Assembly: GCA_017442785.1 (NCBI GenBank)
Contig: JAFRZB010000019.1
Location: 1 to 38,966, forward strand
Direction of reading: 5' to 3'
Source of the DNA: Bacillota bacterium
GTDB lineage: Bacteria > Bacillota > Clostridia > Peptostreptococcales > Anaerovoracaceae
Length of the DNA: 38,966 bases
This document shows, one piece after another, positions 32,390-38,966 of this stretch (position 1 is the stretch's first letter; each line of letters starts with the position of its first letter). The position numbers and the translations under genes were made by a program. The notes beneath the pieces were generated by a model. That model saw only the letters and a list, made by a program, of their open reading frames with translations. It was not told the origin of the DNA and ran no database searches.

Positions 32390-34564
32390 ATGAACATGAA
32401 CAATATGTACCAGCAGGATCAGGACAACAGAAAGCCTCTGGAAAAATACGGCTTCGACCTTGTCGAGCGGGCCAGAGAGCAGAAGCTGGATCCTGTAATA
32501 GGAAGGGATGAGGAAATCAGGAACGTCATCCGCATCCTTTCAAGAAAGACCAAGAACAACCCGGTGCTTATAGGTGAGCCGGGCGTGGGAAAGACCGCCA
32601 TAGTGGAAGGCCTTGCGCAGAGGATACTCCGCGGGGACGTTCCGGAAGGGCTTAAGAACAAGACCGTCTACTCGCTGGACATGGGCTCGCTCATAGCGGG
32701 CGCGATGTTCCGCGGCGAGTTCGAGGAAAGGCTCAAGTCCGTGCTGGCGGAAGTTAAGGAAAGTGAAGGAAAGATAATTCTTTTCATCGATGAGCTGCAC
32801 CTTATAGTAGGCGCGGGCAAGGCCGACGGCGCCATGGACGCGGGCAACATCCTAAAGCCCATGCTCGCAAGAGGCGAGCTGCACTGCATAGGCGCCACCA
32901 CTCTCAACGAATACAGGAATTACATAGAAAAGGATGCTGCGCTGGAGAGAAGGTTCCAGCCGGTGCTGGTGGGCGAGCCTACAGTGGAGGATACCATATC
33001 CATACTGAGAGGTCTTAAGGAACGCTACGAGATCTACCACGGCGTCACCATACACGACGGTGCTCTTGTGGCCGCGGCCACGCTCTCGGACCGCTACATT
33101 AGCGACAGATTCCTTCCGGACAAGGCCATAGATCTGGTGGATGAGGCCTGCGCCTCGATACGCACGGAGATGGACTCCATGCCCTCCGAGATGGACGGGC
33201 TGCGCAGAAGGATAATGCAGCTTGAAATAGAGGAGATGGCCCTTAAGAAGGAGACCGACACCCTGTCCAAAGAGCGCTGCGAAAAACTCGCGGAAGAACT
33301 TTCCGGCCTTAGGAAGCAGTTCGAGGAGATGCGCGCCCGCTGGGACGAGGAGAAGGGCGCCATCGAAAGGATAAAGGAAGCCAAGGCTGAGATAGAGCGC
33401 GTTACGGGCCGCATAGAGGAGGCTCAGAGGCGCTACGACTACGAGACAGCATCCAAGCTACAGTATTCTACTCTCCCGGAGCTGGAAAAGAAGCTTGCGG
33501 AGCTTCAGAAGAGCGCTGAGAGCAAGTCCGGAGAGGGCAGGCTCCTGCGCGATACCGTTGACGAGGAGGAGATAGCTGAGATAGTGGCCCGCTGGACCGG
33601 CATCCCGGTATCCAAGCTTATGGAGGGCGAGCGCGAAAAACTGCTCCATCTGGAGGACATCCTTCATAAGAGGGTAATAGGGCAGGACGCCGCCGTAAAG
33701 TCCGTCAGCGAGGCTATTTTGCGCTCCAGAGCGGGAATCGCGGACCCCAACCGCCCGATAGGATCCTTCCTGTTCCTGGGACCCACGGGCGTGGGCAAGA
33801 CGGAGCTTGCCAAGGCTCTTGCGGAAGCCCTGTTCGACGACGAGAAGAGCATCGTGCGCATAGACATGTCCGAGTACATGGAGAAGTTCTCGGTGTCAAG
33901 GCTTATAGGAGCGCCTCCGGGATACGTAGGCTACGACGAGGGCGGTCAGCTTACCGAGGCAGTCCGCAGAAGGCCTTACTGCGTGGTGCTCTTCGATGAG
34001 GTAGAAAAGGCTCATCCGGAGGTCTTCAACGTGCTGCTGCAGGTGCTGGACGACGGCAGGATAACCGATTCCCAGGGCCGCACGGTGGACTTTAAGAACA
34101 CGATAATAATCCTTACCAGCAACCTGGGCTCACAGTTCCTGCTGGAAGGCATAGACTCAGAGGGCAATATCAGCAAGACAGCGCAGGATCAGGTGAACGC
34201 GCTGCTCAGGACCAGCTTCAGGCCTGAGTTCCTCAACCGTCTGGACGAGATAGTGATGTACAAGCCGCTCACCAAGGAGAACATCTCCGCCATCGCGGAC
34301 CTGCAGCTTGCGGGGCTTTCGAAGAGGCTCGCGGACAGATCGCTGAACGTAACTGTCACGGACGAGGCAAAGCGCTTCATAATAGACAGCAGCTACGATC
34401 CGCTCTTCGGCGCAAGGCCCATGAAGCGCTTCATCCAGGACGAGGTGGAGACGCTTATCGCAAGGACCATGCTGGAGAACGACCTGTCCATGGGAGATAC
34501 CCTGAAGGTGGACATGGCAGGCGGAGCGCTTGCAGTAAGCATCATAAAGGGCGAACAGTCCTAA
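32390..34564 (+). CDS. ClpB-type AAA+ disaggregase lacking the N-terminal domain
   Basis: A 724-residue two-ring AAA+ ATPase of the Clp/Hsp100 family. AAA-1 has Walker A GEPGVGKT (62-69), the pore loop [10 protein letters not shown] (106-115, Phe where ClpB has Tyr) and Walker B FIDE. A long coiled-coil middle domain (about 265-385) is ClpB-like. AAA-2 has GPTGVGKT (464-471), pore loop GYVGYDEG (511-518) and Walker B LFDEVEKA (534-541). There is no ClpP-binding LGF/IGF loop, so it should act as a disaggregase rather than a protease partner. Only 15 residues precede AAA-1, so the Clp N domain is absent; full-length ClpB is near 860 residues. It follows the RHH gene by 12 bases after AAAGGGGTG and is closed by a terminator. 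Confidence 0.88.
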   Translation: MNMNNMYQQDQDNRKPLEKYGFDLVERAREQKLDPVIGRDEEIRNVIRILSRKTKNNPVLIGEPGVGKTAIVEGLAQRILRGDVPEGLKNKTVYSLDMGSLIAGAMFRGEFEERLKSVLAEVKESEGKIILFIDELHLIVGAGKADGAMDAGNILKPMLARGELHCIGATTLNEYRNYIEKDAALERRFQPVLVGEPTVEDTISILRGLKERYEIYHGVTIHDGALVAAATLSDRYISDRFLPDKAIDLVDEACASIRTEMDSMPSEMDGLRRRIMQLEIEEMALKKETDTLSKERCEKLAEELSGLRKQFEEMRARWDEEKGAIERIKEAKAEIERVTGRIEEAQRRYDYETASKLQYSTLPELEKKLAELQKSAESKSGEGRLLRDTVDEEEIAEIVARWTGIPVSKLMEGEREKLLHLEDILHKRVIGQDAAVKSVSEAILRSRAGIADPNRPIGSFLFLGPTGVGKTELAKALAEALFDDEKSIVRIDMSEYMEKFSVSRLIGAPPGYVGYDEGGQLTEAVRRRPYCVVLFDEVEKAHPEVFNVLLQVLDDGRITDSQGRTVDFKNTIIILTSNLGSQFLLEGIDSEGNISKTAQDQVNALLRTSFRPEFLNRLDEIVMYKPLTKENISAIADLQLAGLSKRLADRSLNVTVTDEAKRFIIDSSYDPLFGARPMKRFIQDEVETLIARTMLENDLSMGDTLKVDMAGGALAVSIIKGEQS

Positions 34565-34577
34565 AAGGTAATAACAG

Positions 34578-34607
34578 AAAAGCGGAGGCTCATACCTCCG
34601 CTTTTTT
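34578..34607. terminator. Bidirectional terminator; loop holds the stop codon of the convergent gene
   Basis: AAAAGCGGAGG (34578-34588) pairs with CCTCCGCTTTT (34595-34605) around CTCATA, followed by more T. The TGA of the minus-strand gene (34592-34590) lies in the loop. Confidence 0.92.
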
Positions 34608-35012
34608 CCTGCAAAGAAAATATGTCACTATGCCCGCGGCGGCAAGTAATGCGCCCGCGGCGGGAAAGACCGCTATAAGGGGGTTGGTGGTCCCGTAGAT
34701 CTCCAGGACCCCCTGCAGGAAGCTTCCGACGGTCAGTGTGATTATTCCGCAGGCATATACGGCCTCAGCTGGAGGCGCCGGTTCGGGGAGCTTAAGCAGC
34801 CAGGCGATGAAAGAGGGCAGCGCCCCTGCCAGAAGCGGCACCGCGAAAGCGAACAGCATGTACACGGACCACACGTCGTGACTGAAATATTCATATGTCA
34901 CGCCTATTGCCATGCACGCCGCAGATGCCAGAAGGTATCTTCCTGTGCTCTTAAGAGCGCGGCGGGAGCGCTTTCTTTTAAGAGGCGCTCTCTCAGTATC
35001 CGATGTATACAA
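34590..35012 (-). CDS. Small integral membrane protein of unknown function
   Basis: A 140-residue protein with a basic N-terminus (KRKRSRR at 12-18) and about four membrane spans (27-42, 51-73, 87-105, 113-133). No family is recognised. The start is a TTG at 35012, preceded by AAGGAG about 11 bases upstream. This overlaps the end of the phosphodiester glycosidase-like gene by 20 bases, so translation is probably coupled. The first ATG would remove 33 residues and the basic region. The stop lies in the loop of the shared terminator. Confidence 0.58.
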   Translation of the reverse strand: MYTSDTERAPLKRKRSRRALKSTGRYLLASAACMAIGVTYEYFSHDVWSVYMLFAFAVPLLAGALPSFIAWLLKLPEPAPPAEAVYACGIITLTVGSFLQGVLEIYGTTNPLIAVFPAAGALLAAAGIVTYFLCRKKAEV

Positions 35013-35931
35013 TGTCGCTCACGCTCCTTTCGCTTATGGTCCTTCCGTTAGACGTCGGCTTGTTGACGATGCTGCCGTTGAACCACATGGTGGAGGATCC
35101 GCCTCCGTCCAGGTTGTACGCGGTCTTTACGCCAAGGCTCTTCATGAACTCGGCGAGCTCCCGGACCGACAGGCCTTCGCTCTCGGAGGTCCTTCCGTCC
35201 GACACCACGAAAACGTAGTGCAGGTCATCTATGATCCCTATGGCTGTGCGCGGGTTGCTGGCCATGGCTTTTCCAACCTCGTAGCTGCTGCTTACGGTGA
35301 CTTCTCCGTCCTCTACTATCGCGGGCCCGAAGGACAGCACCTGTACCGCGCCGTCAGCAAGCAGCTGCTCGGCGCTTATGTCCTCTTCATTGATTATCCC
35401 GAAGCTTCCGTCTTCGTATATCACGAGGTCCTGTTTCCCTTTGACGGCGGTGCTTCTGTACAGCACGCCGTTTCTTATTACGTAGCCCTTCTGCTGCGAT
35501 CCGTAGTAGTCGCCGTTTATCGCCAGTATGGCATCGTTTTCCGCAGCGGTGACTGAGGTCCTTGCGGTAACGTTCCTTCCGTACAGGCCCTTGGCCAGAG
35601 CAGTCTTCAGATATCCTGCTGAAGACAGCTGTATGTCAGCGGCATAGACCGTGGTTCCGTTCGTCCGGTATTCGGTGATCTTTATCGATATGTTTTCGTC
35701 CTGATATGTGTCCTTAGTTACTGTAGTTTCAGTACGCGCGGCATTGACTGTCTTTGAGCCGCTGTCCTGCTCCGATCCTCCGGCAGATACAGTTATGCTT
35801 TCCGTCTGCTCCGAAACGCTGCCCTCTGCGCTGTAGACCCTTTCGATGACAAAGGTATCCAGAAGGAGATATATCGAAAACGCCGCAAGCAGGGCGCAGT
35901 ATGCAGTGAGAATTATTCTTTTGATCTTCAA
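34993..35931 (-). CDS. Phosphodiester glycosidase (NAGPA) domain protein, exported
   Basis: A 312-residue protein with an N-terminal membrane anchor or signal (about 5-25), then a Ser/Thr/Glu-rich spacer and a NAGPA domain. NAGPA motifs are NPRTAIGIID, FVVSDGR, GLSVRELAEFMKSLG and NLDGGGSS (about 273-280). The family removes GlcNAc from phosphodiester-linked sugars, and bacterial members act on cell-surface glycopolymers, so a wall role is likely. The start is taken as TTG at 35931, eight bases after AGGAG; the GTG at 35940 would lie inside the ribosome site. The downstream small membrane protein gene overlaps its end. Confidence 0.82.
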   Translation of the reverse strand: MKIKRIILTAYCALLAAFSIYLLLDTFVIERVYSAEGSVSEQTESITVSAGGSEQDSGSKTVNAARTETTVTKDTYQDENISIKITEYRTNGTTVYAADIQLSSAGYLKTALAKGLYGRNVTARTSVTAAENDAILAINGDYYGSQQKGYVIRNGVLYRSTAVKGKQDLVIYEDGSFGIINEEDISAEQLLADGAVQVLSFGPAIVEDGEVTVSSSYEVGKAMASNPRTAIGIIDDLHYVFVVSDGRTSESEGLSVRELAEFMKSLGVKTAYNLDGGGSSTMWFNGSIVNKPTSNGRTISERSVSDIVYIGY

Positions 35932-36077
35932 ATCTATCACTCCTTTCTGCCCTTAATGATAGACCTGCCCGGTAAACAAAATAAAAAGCCGGCGTGAAGA
36001 TTTCGTGGCGGAAAGTAGCTTTATGCACGGAGCGGCAGAGCGGTTCATTTTTGGAATTACTTTTATTTGATTAATAA

Positions 36078-36106
36078 TTGACAATAAAATAGTTTAAAAA
36101 TATAAT
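36078..36106 (+). promoter_or_regulatory. Full-consensus sigma-A promoter of the transporter gene
   Basis: TTGACA (36078-36083), exactly 17 bases, TATAAT (36101-36106). All 12 positions match. The A/T-rich upstream stretch may act as an UP element. The rest of this 245-bp gap (35932-36077) shows no further feature. Confidence 0.9.
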
Positions 36107-36176
36107 ATTTTTGTCGAAAGTATTTTTTCGCCTGTACGTTATTTCTGTTTCTTTCATTATTTTTCAGGAGGGAAAA

Positions 36177-37667
36177 ATGGGACAGAAGATCAAAACAGAC
36201 AAGGATAAGCACAGGACTAAGGTCATAGGCTACATAGTTGCCCTGATCTGCATGTTTATCCTACCTCTTATCATCCAGCCCTGGGATACCGTTACCGAGA
36301 TGGGCGTAAAGATGATATGCACTTTCCTGGGTGTCATGGTGCTGTTCATGACAACGGGAGACCTCGTATGCGGTTCCATGCTCGGATGCATAGCAGTGCT
36401 CCTGCATGGATATACCGATGCCGCCGGAGTATGGCAGGGCCTGCTGGGCAATGCCACGTCCGCGCAGATACTGTTCATGCTCGTGTTCTCCACGGCAGTC
36501 AGAGAGACAGGCGCCCTGGAGATGCTCGGCCGCTGGATAGTCCGCAAGACGAACCGCATCCGTAAGTATCCGACACTTTTCAACGTAGTGTTCATGCTTG
36601 CCATGTTCGTCTGCAACCTGTTCCTTACAGGTACCGTTACCGCGTTTACTCTTATCCCGATGTTCGAAGGCATCGCCAAGTCCGTAGGCTACACCATCGA
36701 TGAAAAGTGGCACAAGATCATGATCACAGGTATGTACATGATCGCAGGAGCGGCTGCAATGTCCAGAGGTACAGGCGGAATGGCCGTAGGCTTTGTAGGG
36801 CAGTTCACCAAGCAGGTAAACTTCCCCTATGAGTACAAGGCGTTCCAGTTCATGGTGGCAGCCCGTGTCGCTATGATACTGTTCATCATCCTTTACTGCC
36901 TTGCCGCGAAGTTCATCTTCAAGTGCGACATGAAGAAGCTCGCCACGATGGACATGGAAAGCGTTGAAGAACTTAAGGCTGAAAACGTTAAGTTCTCAAA
37001 GAATCAGATCGTAATGCTGATATTCTTCCTCATCGTAGTCGTGCGCGGATTCCTCTCCAACCCGTTCACAAAAGGAACTGCTCTTGCGAGGATATATGAC
37101 GTCTGCAACATAACCGTTTTCGCGATGATACTATTGATAGTGTCGTCTGTCATCCAGATCAAGGGTCAGCCTCTGGCAAACATCCCCAAGTGCTTCTCCA
37201 AGATGACATGGGGCGTTATCTTCTCCCTCGGAACGATGACCATAATCGCGGGATCCTTCTCAACAGAAGCCACAGGTATCCGTCCGTGGCTGGTAAAGAT
37301 CCTTACCCCGATATTCGGAACCAACAACTACGTACTTTTCTGCTTCATGGTGCTGCTGTTCACCTGCTTCTTCACGAACCTGATGAGCAACCAGGCAACG
37401 ATAATCATAATGATGTCCGTTACCGCAACGTTCATCGAGAAGTTCGTGGACCAGGGCATCAACCCGACTCCGCTCCTCGGAACCATAGTAATGGTCGGAA
37501 TGATCCCGCTGCTCACATACTCTGCAGGACCGCTGTCCCCGCTGTATCTGGGAAGGCCGGAGATGGACAAGAAGTTCGTGTATACCGTTGGTGTATCCAT
37601 GATGCTCCTGTCTGTTGTCTGCATGACATTCTCAGCGGTTTTGTTCGGAAATGTAATGCCGAGATAG
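36177..37667 (+). CDS. SLC13/DASS-like anion transporter
   Basis: A 496-residue inner membrane protein with about 11-12 spans. The basic start (1-15) is followed by a span. FLTGTVTAFTLIPMFEG (about 143-159) and the second-half TNLMSNQATIIIMMSVTA (about 405-422) resemble the two Asn/Thr-rich hairpins that bind sodium and carboxylate in SLC13-type transporters. It likely imports an organic anion such as a dicarboxylate, aromatic acid or other carboxylate. It has a perfect promoter. The following MarR, cupin and CoA-transferase genes suggest that its substrate is catabolised or activated by these partners. AGGAGGG fixes the ATG. Confidence 0.78.
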   Translation: MGQKIKTDKDKHRTKVIGYIVALICMFILPLIIQPWDTVTEMGVKMICTFLGVMVLFMTTGDLVCGSMLGCIAVLLHGYTDAAGVWQGLLGNATSAQILFMLVFSTAVRETGALEMLGRWIVRKTNRIRKYPTLFNVVFMLAMFVCNLFLTGTVTAFTLIPMFEGIAKSVGYTIDEKWHKIMITGMYMIAGAAAMSRGTGGMAVGFVGQFTKQVNFPYEYKAFQFMVAARVAMILFIILYCLAAKFIFKCDMKKLATMDMESVEELKAENVKFSKNQIVMLIFFLIVVVRGFLSNPFTKGTALARIYDVCNITVFAMILLIVSSVIQIKGQPLANIPKCFSKMTWGVIFSLGTMTIIAGSFSTEATGIRPWLVKILTPIFGTNNYVLFCFMVLLFTCFFTNLMSNQATIIIMMSVTATFIEKFVDQGINPTPLLGTIVMVGMIPLLTYSAGPLSPLYLGRPEMDKKFVYTVGVSMMLLSVVCMTFSAVLFGNVMPR

Positions 37668-37685
37668 CCGCTTGGCAAAATATTG

Positions 37686-37694
37686 TGGTATAAT
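37686..37694 (+). promoter_or_regulatory. Extended -10 promoter of the marR-like gene
   Basis: TGGTATAAT gives an extended -10 (TG, one base, TATAAT at 37689-37694). The upstream -35 is poor, which an extended -10 can compensate for. Confidence 0.6.
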
Positions 37695-37704
37695 ATTAAC
37701 AAAA

Positions 37705-37726
37705 ATAACAAACAGGGAATTGTTAT
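37705..37726. promoter_or_regulatory. Candidate MarR operator
   Basis: ATAACAA (37705-37711) and TTGTTAT (37720-37726) are perfect 7-bp arms with an 8-base centre. They are placed just downstream of the transcription start, ideal for autorepression by the MarR protein encoded next. Confidence 0.6.
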
Positions 37727-37750
37727 CAGTTCAAGGAGATGGTATCTGAA

Positions 37751-38248
37751 ATGTCGCATGAAACGGTCTTTGAAAAGCTGGACGAAAGGTTTTTAAAAAC
37801 AGCAAAGAAAAAGACTGGCACAAGTATGGATGAGCGTGTGTCCAGGCTCTACGCACAAAAGGGGTTTACACTTGAGACCGGCCGAACGCTGAGATTCCTT
37901 GTCGGAAAGGACGCCTCGGACGTTCCCGGGGAGATTGCCGACATACTGGGAATATCACGCTCGCAGATGACAGGGATAGCGGATCATTTCGAAAAGCTCG
38001 GCTACGTTGAGCGTATCCGTGATAAGGATGACCGCAGGAAGCAGCATCTTGTACTTACCGATACAGGAAGGGCTGTCGCGCAGGATCTGGAAGATTTCTG
38101 CAGGGAATTCCATCTCACAGTATCAGACTATATAGAGGACGATGACCTTATTACGTATTTCAAGGTCAAAAAACAGATAGAAAGCGAAATGCTTGACCAG
38201 TTAGATGCCTATGAAAAAACAGGCAGCTTCCGTAAGAAAGGAGAGTAG
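37751..38248 (+). CDS. MarR-family transcriptional regulator
   Basis: A 165-residue winged-helix regulator. The core is EIADILGISRSQMTGIADHFEKLGYVERIRDKDDRRKQHLVLTDTG in several blocks, with the wing signature DKDDRRKQ. Members respond to phenolic acids or other small molecules. It probably represses itself and the transporter or cupin genes through the inverted repeat in its leader. The ATG at 37751 is 12 bases from AAGGAG; an ATG at 37739 directly abuts the site and is less likely. The cupin gene starts six bases after its stop. Confidence 0.9.
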   Translation: MSHETVFEKLDERFLKTAKKKTGTSMDERVSRLYAQKGFTLETGRTLRFLVGKDASDVPGEIADILGISRSQMTGIADHFEKLGYVERIRDKDDRRKQHLVLTDTGRAVAQDLEDFCREFHLTVSDYIEDDDLITYFKVKKQIESEMLDQLDAYEKTGSFRKKGE

Positions 38249-38253
38249 GCGAA

Positions 38254-38775
38254 ATGTCAGAAGAAAAGCTTCCCGTAATAACTTTCGCAGAGGATGTTCC
38301 TCAGCAGGACTTCAGACCCATCCCCTGGCAGATCAGGGTCGACGGGTGCGAGAGCGGCATGCAGTGCTTCTACTCGGCGCACTGGTGCTACCCGAGGAAG
38401 GAAGAGCCGGGCAAGGCAGATGCGCCTAAGCCCAGCAAGGTAGGGCATCCGCCTCATCTTCACAAGGAGAACGAGATCATGATGCTCATCGGGGGAGATC
38501 CCGACGATCCTTACGATCTCGGAGCTACCGTAGAGTTCTGCATCGGAAAGGACATGAAGAAGTACACCTTCACAAGAAGCGTTACCATCATGATCCCCGG
38601 CGGAACTCCGCACGGTTACTACAAGATAGTGGACTGCAGGCGCCCGTTCATGTTCGTGCAGATACAGGAGGCTCCCGTGCGCACGGAGAAGTTCCTCTGG
38701 GAGTATCTTACTCAGGAGCAGATAGATTCCATCGAGCACAAGGAACACTGGCAGGATACTGGTTTCGACGATTAA
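38254..38775 (+). CDS. Cupin-fold protein with intact metal-binding residues
   Basis: A 173-residue protein. HPPHLHKENE gives H68, H70 and E74, and GTPHG gives H120, the usual cupin HxHx3E...H set. The remainder has beta strands typical of the fold and a conserved-looking WEYLTQEQIDS tail. Cupins include dioxygenases, isomerases and small-molecule sensors; the ligand is unknown. AAAGGAG lies within the end of the MarR gene. It is co-transcribed with MarR and ends at a terminator before the CoA-transferase gene. Confidence 0.75.
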   Translation: MSEEKLPVITFAEDVPQQDFRPIPWQIRVDGCESGMQCFYSAHWCYPRKEEPGKADAPKPSKVGHPPHLHKENEIMMLIGGDPDDPYDLGATVEFCIGKDMKKYTFTRSVTIMIPGGTPHGYYKIVDCRRPFMFVQIQEAPVRTEKFLWEYLTQEQIDSIEHKEHWQDTGFDD

Positions 38776-38791
38776 CGCAAATGATGATCAG

Positions 38792-38827
38792 AAGGGGGAT
38801 CCGGCAATACCGGGTCCCCCTTATGTT
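38792..38827 (+). terminator. Terminator after the cupin gene
   Basis: AAGGGGGATCCGG (38792-38804) pairs with CCGGGTCCCCCTT (38810-38822), with one G-U pair. The T run is broken (ATGTTT), so some read-through into the next gene is possible. Confidence 0.75.
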
Positions 38828-38845
38828 TCAGACTGAGGTAAAAAA

Positions 38846-38966
38846 ATGCAAAACAATAAAAGCGTTCTTGACGGCGTAAGGGTGATCGACTTCGGTCAAT
38901 ACATAGCAGGTCCCCTGGCCGCCATGATACTCGCCGATTTCGGCGCTGAGGTGATACATGTAGATC
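38846..38966 (+). CDS. Family III CoA-transferase (CaiB/Frc type), 5' part
   Basis: The first 40 codons of a gene that runs past the window. The start VLDGVRVIDFGQYIAGPLAAM, followed by ILADFGAEVIHVD, is the N-terminal signature of family III CoA-transferases (CaiB, formyl-CoA transferase, baiF). These move CoA between carboxylic acids. The start has GAGGT seven bases upstream. Substrate cannot be told. With the transporter, MarR and cupin genes it suggests uptake and CoA activation of a carboxylate. Confidence 0.88.
   Translation, partial: MQNNKSVLDGVRVIDFGQYIAGPLAAMILADFGAEVIHVD

Noticed and set aside
1-38966. CRISPR arrays, tRNA or rRNA genes, phage or plasmid genes
   Set aside because: No regularly spaced repeats, tRNA cloverleaf or rRNA signatures, integrases or replication genes were seen, and the gaps are too short to hold most of these.

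Overview
The window looks like chromosome from an anaerobic, low-oxygen-adapted member of the Clostridia. The signs are moderately high GC, strong AGGAGG-type ribosome binding sites, sigma-A promoters, a glycyl radical enzyme, a radical SAM protein, an ECF transporter S component, DUF3048 lipoproteins, and a NifU-like scaffold next to a GGGtGRT protein. The genus cannot be named from sequence alone. There is no rRNA, tRNA, CRISPR array, phage block or plasmid origin. No gap without a gene exceeds about 260 bases.

Layout, left to right. At 1-140 lies the edge of what may be an insertion sequence. It is followed by rhaD (minus) and a divergent UroD-family gene (plus), then a minus-strand pair encoding an acyltransferase with a zinc ribbon and a GltS-like symporter. 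A plus-strand operon at 5106-7128 encodes a NifU-like Fe-S scaffold, a GGGtGRT protein and a Dabb protein. A LysR regulator follows, then a minus-strand oligopeptide/dipeptide ABC transporter (two permeases, a fused double ATPase, a binding lipoprotein) at 8234-13845. Next come a DUF4230 membrane protein, an MBL-fold hydrolase, a small lipoprotein and an FAD-dependent oxidoreductase.

At 18214-22982 is a tight four-gene operon: zinc-ribbon membrane protein, PHP-like metallohydrolase, DUF4139 protein and an unrecognised small protein. Then come a radical SAM protein and a glycyl radical enzyme (both minus). The latter shares a 135-bp divergent promoter region with an AMP-forming acyl-CoA synthetase (plus). 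The synthetase gene overlaps a small exported protein gene, which overlaps a DUF3048 lipoprotein gene. Two DUF3048 lipoproteins of identical length flank an ECF S component. A ribbon-helix-helix regulator is then co-transcribed with a ClpB-type disaggregase that lacks the N-terminal domain. A minus pair follows (phosphodiester glycosidase-like and a small membrane protein). The window ends with a plus-strand island of an SLC13-like transporter, a MarR regulator, a cupin and the start of a family III CoA-transferase.

The parts suggest a peptide, amino-acid and organic-acid fermenter with several small, poorly described modules. The most promising for new biology are the 18214-22982 operon, the DUF3048/ECF/DUF3048 cluster, the RHH plus N-domain-less ClpB operon, the glycyl radical enzyme with an Asp in place of the usual catalytic Glu, and the Fe-S scaffold/GGGtGRT/Dabb operon. 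Starts were chosen by ribosome binding site and family alignment from memory. All functional calls are by recognition, with no database search run.
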